Under the pieces are notes generated by a model. That model was not told where the DNA came from. It ran no database searches and was given only the letters and a program-made list of their open reading frames with translations. A DNA stretch of 33,046 bases, from the NCBI GenBank assembly GCA_018398765.1, contig JAHBMJ010001289.1, positions 1 through 33,046 on the forward strand, in the 5' to 3' direction. This DNA is from Chromera velia (taxonomy: Eukaryota; Sar; Chromeraceae). Numbering within the stretch: the stretch's first letter is position 1; each line of letters starts with the position of its first letter. The position numbers and the translations under genes are program-made. Below are positions 29,389-33,046 of the stretch, one piece after another.

Positions 29389-31250
29389 TCGAGTTAGTCG
29401 TTCCGAGTCGACCTACCTCGAACGTCCTCCACCTCTATGTCTATCTACGAGAAATGCAAGGATGCTAGCAAGGATGTCATAAAAGAGGAATACCGGGCAA
29501 ACTACCGGCAAGAGGGGTGAAGCCGGAGTAAGCCAATGCAAGCCTGGCCAGATTTGTAACTTTGATTTGTCTTCAAAGTGTGTATGGATTCGTCATTATA
29601 ATAATATAATATAATATGAATTTCAATTTATTTACTAAGTTTACTTTTCCTGTTAAAACACTATCCGACATGGCAGTGGTATGATTTGAAGTTGATTCAG
29701 AAAATATTTGTTTAATATTAACTTTAATATTCACGGTAGACGCCTATTATCAGCCGATAGCGATGGCGTATGATGATGATGATGAATCATTGATGATTTA
29801 TTCATCATTGCAATGTTGGGTTGATTGATTGATTGATTGATTGATATGTTCCGCCCTAGGGCCTTCCCGCTATAAGCCTATGTCTAGATGTGGAAGGACC
29901 AAGACTAGTCACCAAGTAGAGTGAGGCTGACGTGCTAGGAACGTATTCATCCAGTTATTCACTTAAGTTGAACATATTATTTAATTCGTTTTATATGTTT
30001 AGATTAATTAATAATTTCATATTTAGCTTGCGACGAGTAAAGTAAAAATAGTTAATTAACTTAAGATCTATTAAGACCTATATATATAGATCAAACTTAG
30101 GCAGCAAGTTAAGCTGAAATAGTTATATCACATAATTTAAAAGGTATTTAATATGGCGGTATATATATATGGAGCACTGAGGCTGCAGTGAGGCACTCCA
30201 TGCAGTGACTCTACTTAGCGTAAAAACCTACACTTCTAGCTACACTTAGTCGTAAAGACAGGTAGTGAGAGAATGGAAAAGAAAAAAGGGAGACAATTTG
30301 AGTCAAGCTTTAGGAAAAGAGTTAGATAGGTTGCATCAGGAGACTTGGAAAAGTGAGAAAGAAAGAGAGGGAAGAATTAAAGAGTATGAAAGAGTGTGGA
30401 GCGATATAAAGGAAGCAAAAGAGGAGAAAAAAAGGAGGAGGATGGGATGTTGGGAGGTTTTGGAACTCGTTTCCAGCCGTTCATCTGCAATTCTGGGATC
30501 GTTCCCTTTCAGACCCTGCTTTGGAATGGAGTGAGCCCTCTTGCATACACACGCAGGTGATTGACTGTTCAATGTGATCCGTTCGCGGCACAGGCTCGAC
30601 CTGTGTGGGCCGGCCAGGGAGGTCCGGTGCGTCTAGGCGCTTTCCCTGGAAGCCGCACGTCGGACATTCGGCATTGGGGCCAATCCTCCGGACATTAATC
30701 CTAATCCTAATCCTAAACTTAGTAAAGCCATTTAAGGAATTTTAAGCCAAAGCCCTAACCAAAGCATGGAGATAGCTAATTCTAGTAGTTTAGATATTTA
30801 TACAGTCATAACTACTAGCATAACTTAGAATGATAACTAATATAGTAACTAGAACTAACAGTAGCCTGAGTAGTACAGTACTAGTACTGACAATGTACAA
30901 TAGTTACAATGTAGTATATACTTTTGAATTAAATCCAGAATTAAATTGAAATTATTGAATTGGCCTTCTATACACTGGTATTAAATTAGGCTGCTCCCTC
31001 GTGTAGACCCTAGGCCGCTCCCCAGAATTCTGACAAGGAATGCCTGTAGAAATGTCTGCAATCAATACCTGAGTAAAAATCTACTTAGTAAAAATACATC
31101 TTTAATAATAAGATCTAGCTTAGAATACATATAACATGAACTAATTTCAACAAAAAAAAATCTTATAGCTAAGCCTGTGTATAAATTTACTATAAAATAT
31201 CGCACCTATATCTAGACCTATATAGGCAAGCCGGTAGAAAGTTAGGCAGG
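29389..31250. other. AT-rich spacer with short repeats, no supported gene
   Basis: AT-rich DNA holds a TGATGATGATGA run (about 29769-29781), six or so ATTG/TTGA units (about 29820-29843) and a GC-richer island at about 30580-30690. TAATCC trimers lie at about 30696-30715. A charged frame at 30265-30534 (HQETWKSEKEREGRIKEYER) has no ATG start and may be a relic. I see nothing else. Confidence 0.5.
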
Positions 31251-31990
31251 AAGACAGATGACAGGCCTTGTGACAGGCAGACACCTAGGCAGGCACAAAA
31301 ACTTTCACACAACCGACAGAGAGCGCCGAGAGAGAGAGAGAGAGAGAGAGATTCCGGACAGAGTCTGCATGGGAGTATGGCTCGGAGTATGGAGGGCAAG
31401 TCAACAGAGTAGTAGGACGCAAGAACAGAATCGAAGGGGAGATTTCGGAATCGACGAACGGGCAGAAATTTGCTTGAAAGAAAAAAAAAATGAGTCCAGG
31501 AATGTTGAATGAATAAATGATTCAGTGGATGAATAGATGCATGAGTGAGTGGAAGGGAGGGAAAGACTAGGGGAAAGACGAAAGAAAAAAAGAAGAAAAG
31601 GGGGGGAAGGAAGGAAGAAAGAACTCCACGAGACAAGGAAGAAAGGAGGGGGGAAATACACGAAGGAAAAGAAGAAAGAAAGAAGAAAGACATGCAGGAA
31701 TGAAGGAAAGAAATTTTGAAAGATCAAACAGGGGGACAAAAAAAGAGTATACAAAAAAAGAGAACAAACGAGCAAAAACAAGAAAGAAAGAAAGAAAGCA
31801 CGAGAGAAGACGGAAAACAAAAAAAAGGGGGTTGGGACGAAAAAAGACAGGAGGACAGAGTCGATGTGCAAGACCGATACAAGAAATGGAAGGAAAACAG
31901 AAGAAAGTAGGCTTTCCAAAAAGGTATTGACAGAAAGCAGCTCAGGCAGACACAGAAAGACCGTCCCTTCGACTTACCACCAGGAGGACA
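31250..31990. repeat. purine-rich (GA/GAAA) low-complexity region
   Basis: An AG-rich tract includes a GA run at about 31326-31352 and GAAA/AAGAA words to about 31930. Long frames on both strands (poly-Lys/Glu or poly-Phe/Ser) follow from composition. Confidence 0.75.
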
Positions 31991-31995
31991 CGACC

Positions 31996-32100
31996 CGGTA
32001 CATCTGAAGGCAGCCTCTTTCCTGCCTCAATCGCAGAGAATTGTTCAAACCGGTACATCTGAAGGCAGCCTCTTTCTTCAATCGCAGAGAATTGCTCAAA
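31996..32100. repeat. approximately 51-54-bp tandem duplication
   Basis: CCGGTACATCTGAAGGCAGC ... CAGAGAATTGTTCAAA occurs twice in a row with a small indel. Confidence 0.85.
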
Positions 32101-32220
32101 CAGGCAGGCAGGCGAGTAAGTAGACAGGCAAGCAGACAGGTAGAACGGCAATCGAAAAGACAGGCAGGCAGGCGAGTAAGTAGACAGGCAAGCAGACAGG
32201 TAGAACGGCAATCGAAAAGG
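32101..32220. repeat. 60-bp perfect tandem duplication
   Basis: Two adjacent 60-bp units start CAGGCAGGCAGGCGAGTAAG. They are identical except possibly at the last base, so the duplication is very recent. Confidence 0.95.
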
Positions 32221-33046
32221 CAGGTTACGGACTTGATGGCTGCAAAACCGGCTCAAAAAGTTGGGACGGTAAAGACGTCATCGTGAAATAAATACGTATC
32301 AAGATCGAGGTCATTGATTCTCGATGGATGTGCGCTAGCCAGCTGTCTGGATAGGATCATTCAAATATTTATGGGTGACAAGGGATTACGATTCGACTCT
32401 ACCCTCTGCTCCCTCCACGCCCTCCCACCTTGAAGCTATCTATCTCTTTGGTCTGCTCTCCATTCCTCCAGTTTCAAATTTTCAAGTCTGGACGAGGTCC
32501 CTTCTACCAGAGGGAGAAGGGGAAACGCAAAAAGACCGAACCCCCCCTCTCCAGCTCTTTCTGTCCTTTTCCACTTTCTCTTTGTCCCTTCTCCCGTGTC
32601 CTCTCTTTTTTTGGGGGCGATGCTCTCTCTCTTGGCTGCTCTCCTCCTCCCCCCCTTTCCTCTCCGGGGTCCCTCAGTCAGTCGACTTACAGAGAGGAAA
32701 CTCTCTCCTCTGGCCCTCATTGAGCCCGATCCCCCCTCCCCCCTTCAGACATATACAGATAGGTAGACAGACAGCAAAAAGCCTTCAACCCAATCCCCAC
32801 CTTAAAAGTGGGCAGAGGAACAGGCCTCCTCCCCCCGTCTCCCCTTCCTTCCGTCAACCGTCCTCCCAGATAGAAACACCACATAAGATGCAAAGGCAGG
32901 GCCCACTAATGGCGGCCCCAATTCTTCGCCACAACAACAGCAAGGAAGGAGGGAGGGAAGAAACAGAGAAATGAGATCACCGCCCCCCCAATCCAGGCTC
33001 TTCCACTTACGCCCCCCTCCCCCCCGTCAGACAGCGCGAGTCCCCC
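32221..33046. other. CT-rich terminal stretch, no supported gene
   Basis: Pyrimidine-rich DNA with C runs. A 199-codon plus-strand frame (32375-32974) is Pro/Ser/Leu-rich without motifs and is probably compositional. A gene continuing past the window cannot be excluded. Confidence 0.45.

Noticed and set aside
30690-30720. TAATCCTAATCCTAATCC as an interstitial telomere repeat
   Set aside because: Only three imperfect units, and the word does not match the common TTTAGGG or TTAGGG types.
32375-32974. 199-codon Pro/Ser/Leu-rich frame
   Set aside because: Composition follows the CT-rich DNA; no motifs or splice support.

Overview
This is eukaryotic nuclear DNA from an intron-rich, repeat-rich protist, probably an alga with a complex (secondary) plastid. 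Three things support this. The coiled-coil gene at 2552-10362 splits into 13 exons with in-phase GT-AG joins and one GC-AG join. A PAP/fibrillin-type plastid protein at 26398-29388 starts with a signal peptide followed by a basic, hydroxylated leader. Introns and spacers are full of GAGT, TG/CA and AG microsatellites and minisatellites. A chromerid or stramenopile alga would fit; I cannot name the species.

Layout. 143-1639 (-) is a single-exon ARV1-type sterol/ER lipid-homeostasis protein. It is divergent from a 1222-residue coiled-coil and proline-rich protein of unknown function on 2552-10362 (+). From 10.4 to 18.3 kb lies an AT-rich and low-complexity stretch holding decayed coding fragments, a 47/53-bp minisatellite (14339-15187) and a minus-strand frame with heptapeptide repeats and half of an HNH-type zinc motif (15915-16790).

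18312-26044 is the most interesting part: a 7.7-kb retroelement of the tyrosine-recombinase (DIRS-like) class with complete split direct repeats in the order A1 ... B1A2 ... B2. It carries a gag-like frame (+), a reverse transcriptase/RNase H frame (-) and a tyrosine recombinase (+). The RT therefore lies on the opposite strand from the other two. Gag and RT are broken by premature stops and a frameshift; the recombinase frame is open but has lost one conserved histidine. The element is bracketed by an 11-bp perfect direct repeat of flanking DNA, which is unexpected for this class. Its A repeats differ only by transitions, mostly at CpG sites.

26398-29388 (+) is a six-exon fibrillin/plastid-lipid-associated protein gene. 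The rest, to 33046, is AT-rich and then AG- and CT-rich low-complexity DNA with short tandem duplications and no gene that I can support.

The two complete housekeeping-type genes (ARV1 and fibrillin) both deal with membrane lipids, but nothing in the sequence links their regulation. All gene models were built by hand from reading frames, splice signals and phase agreement.
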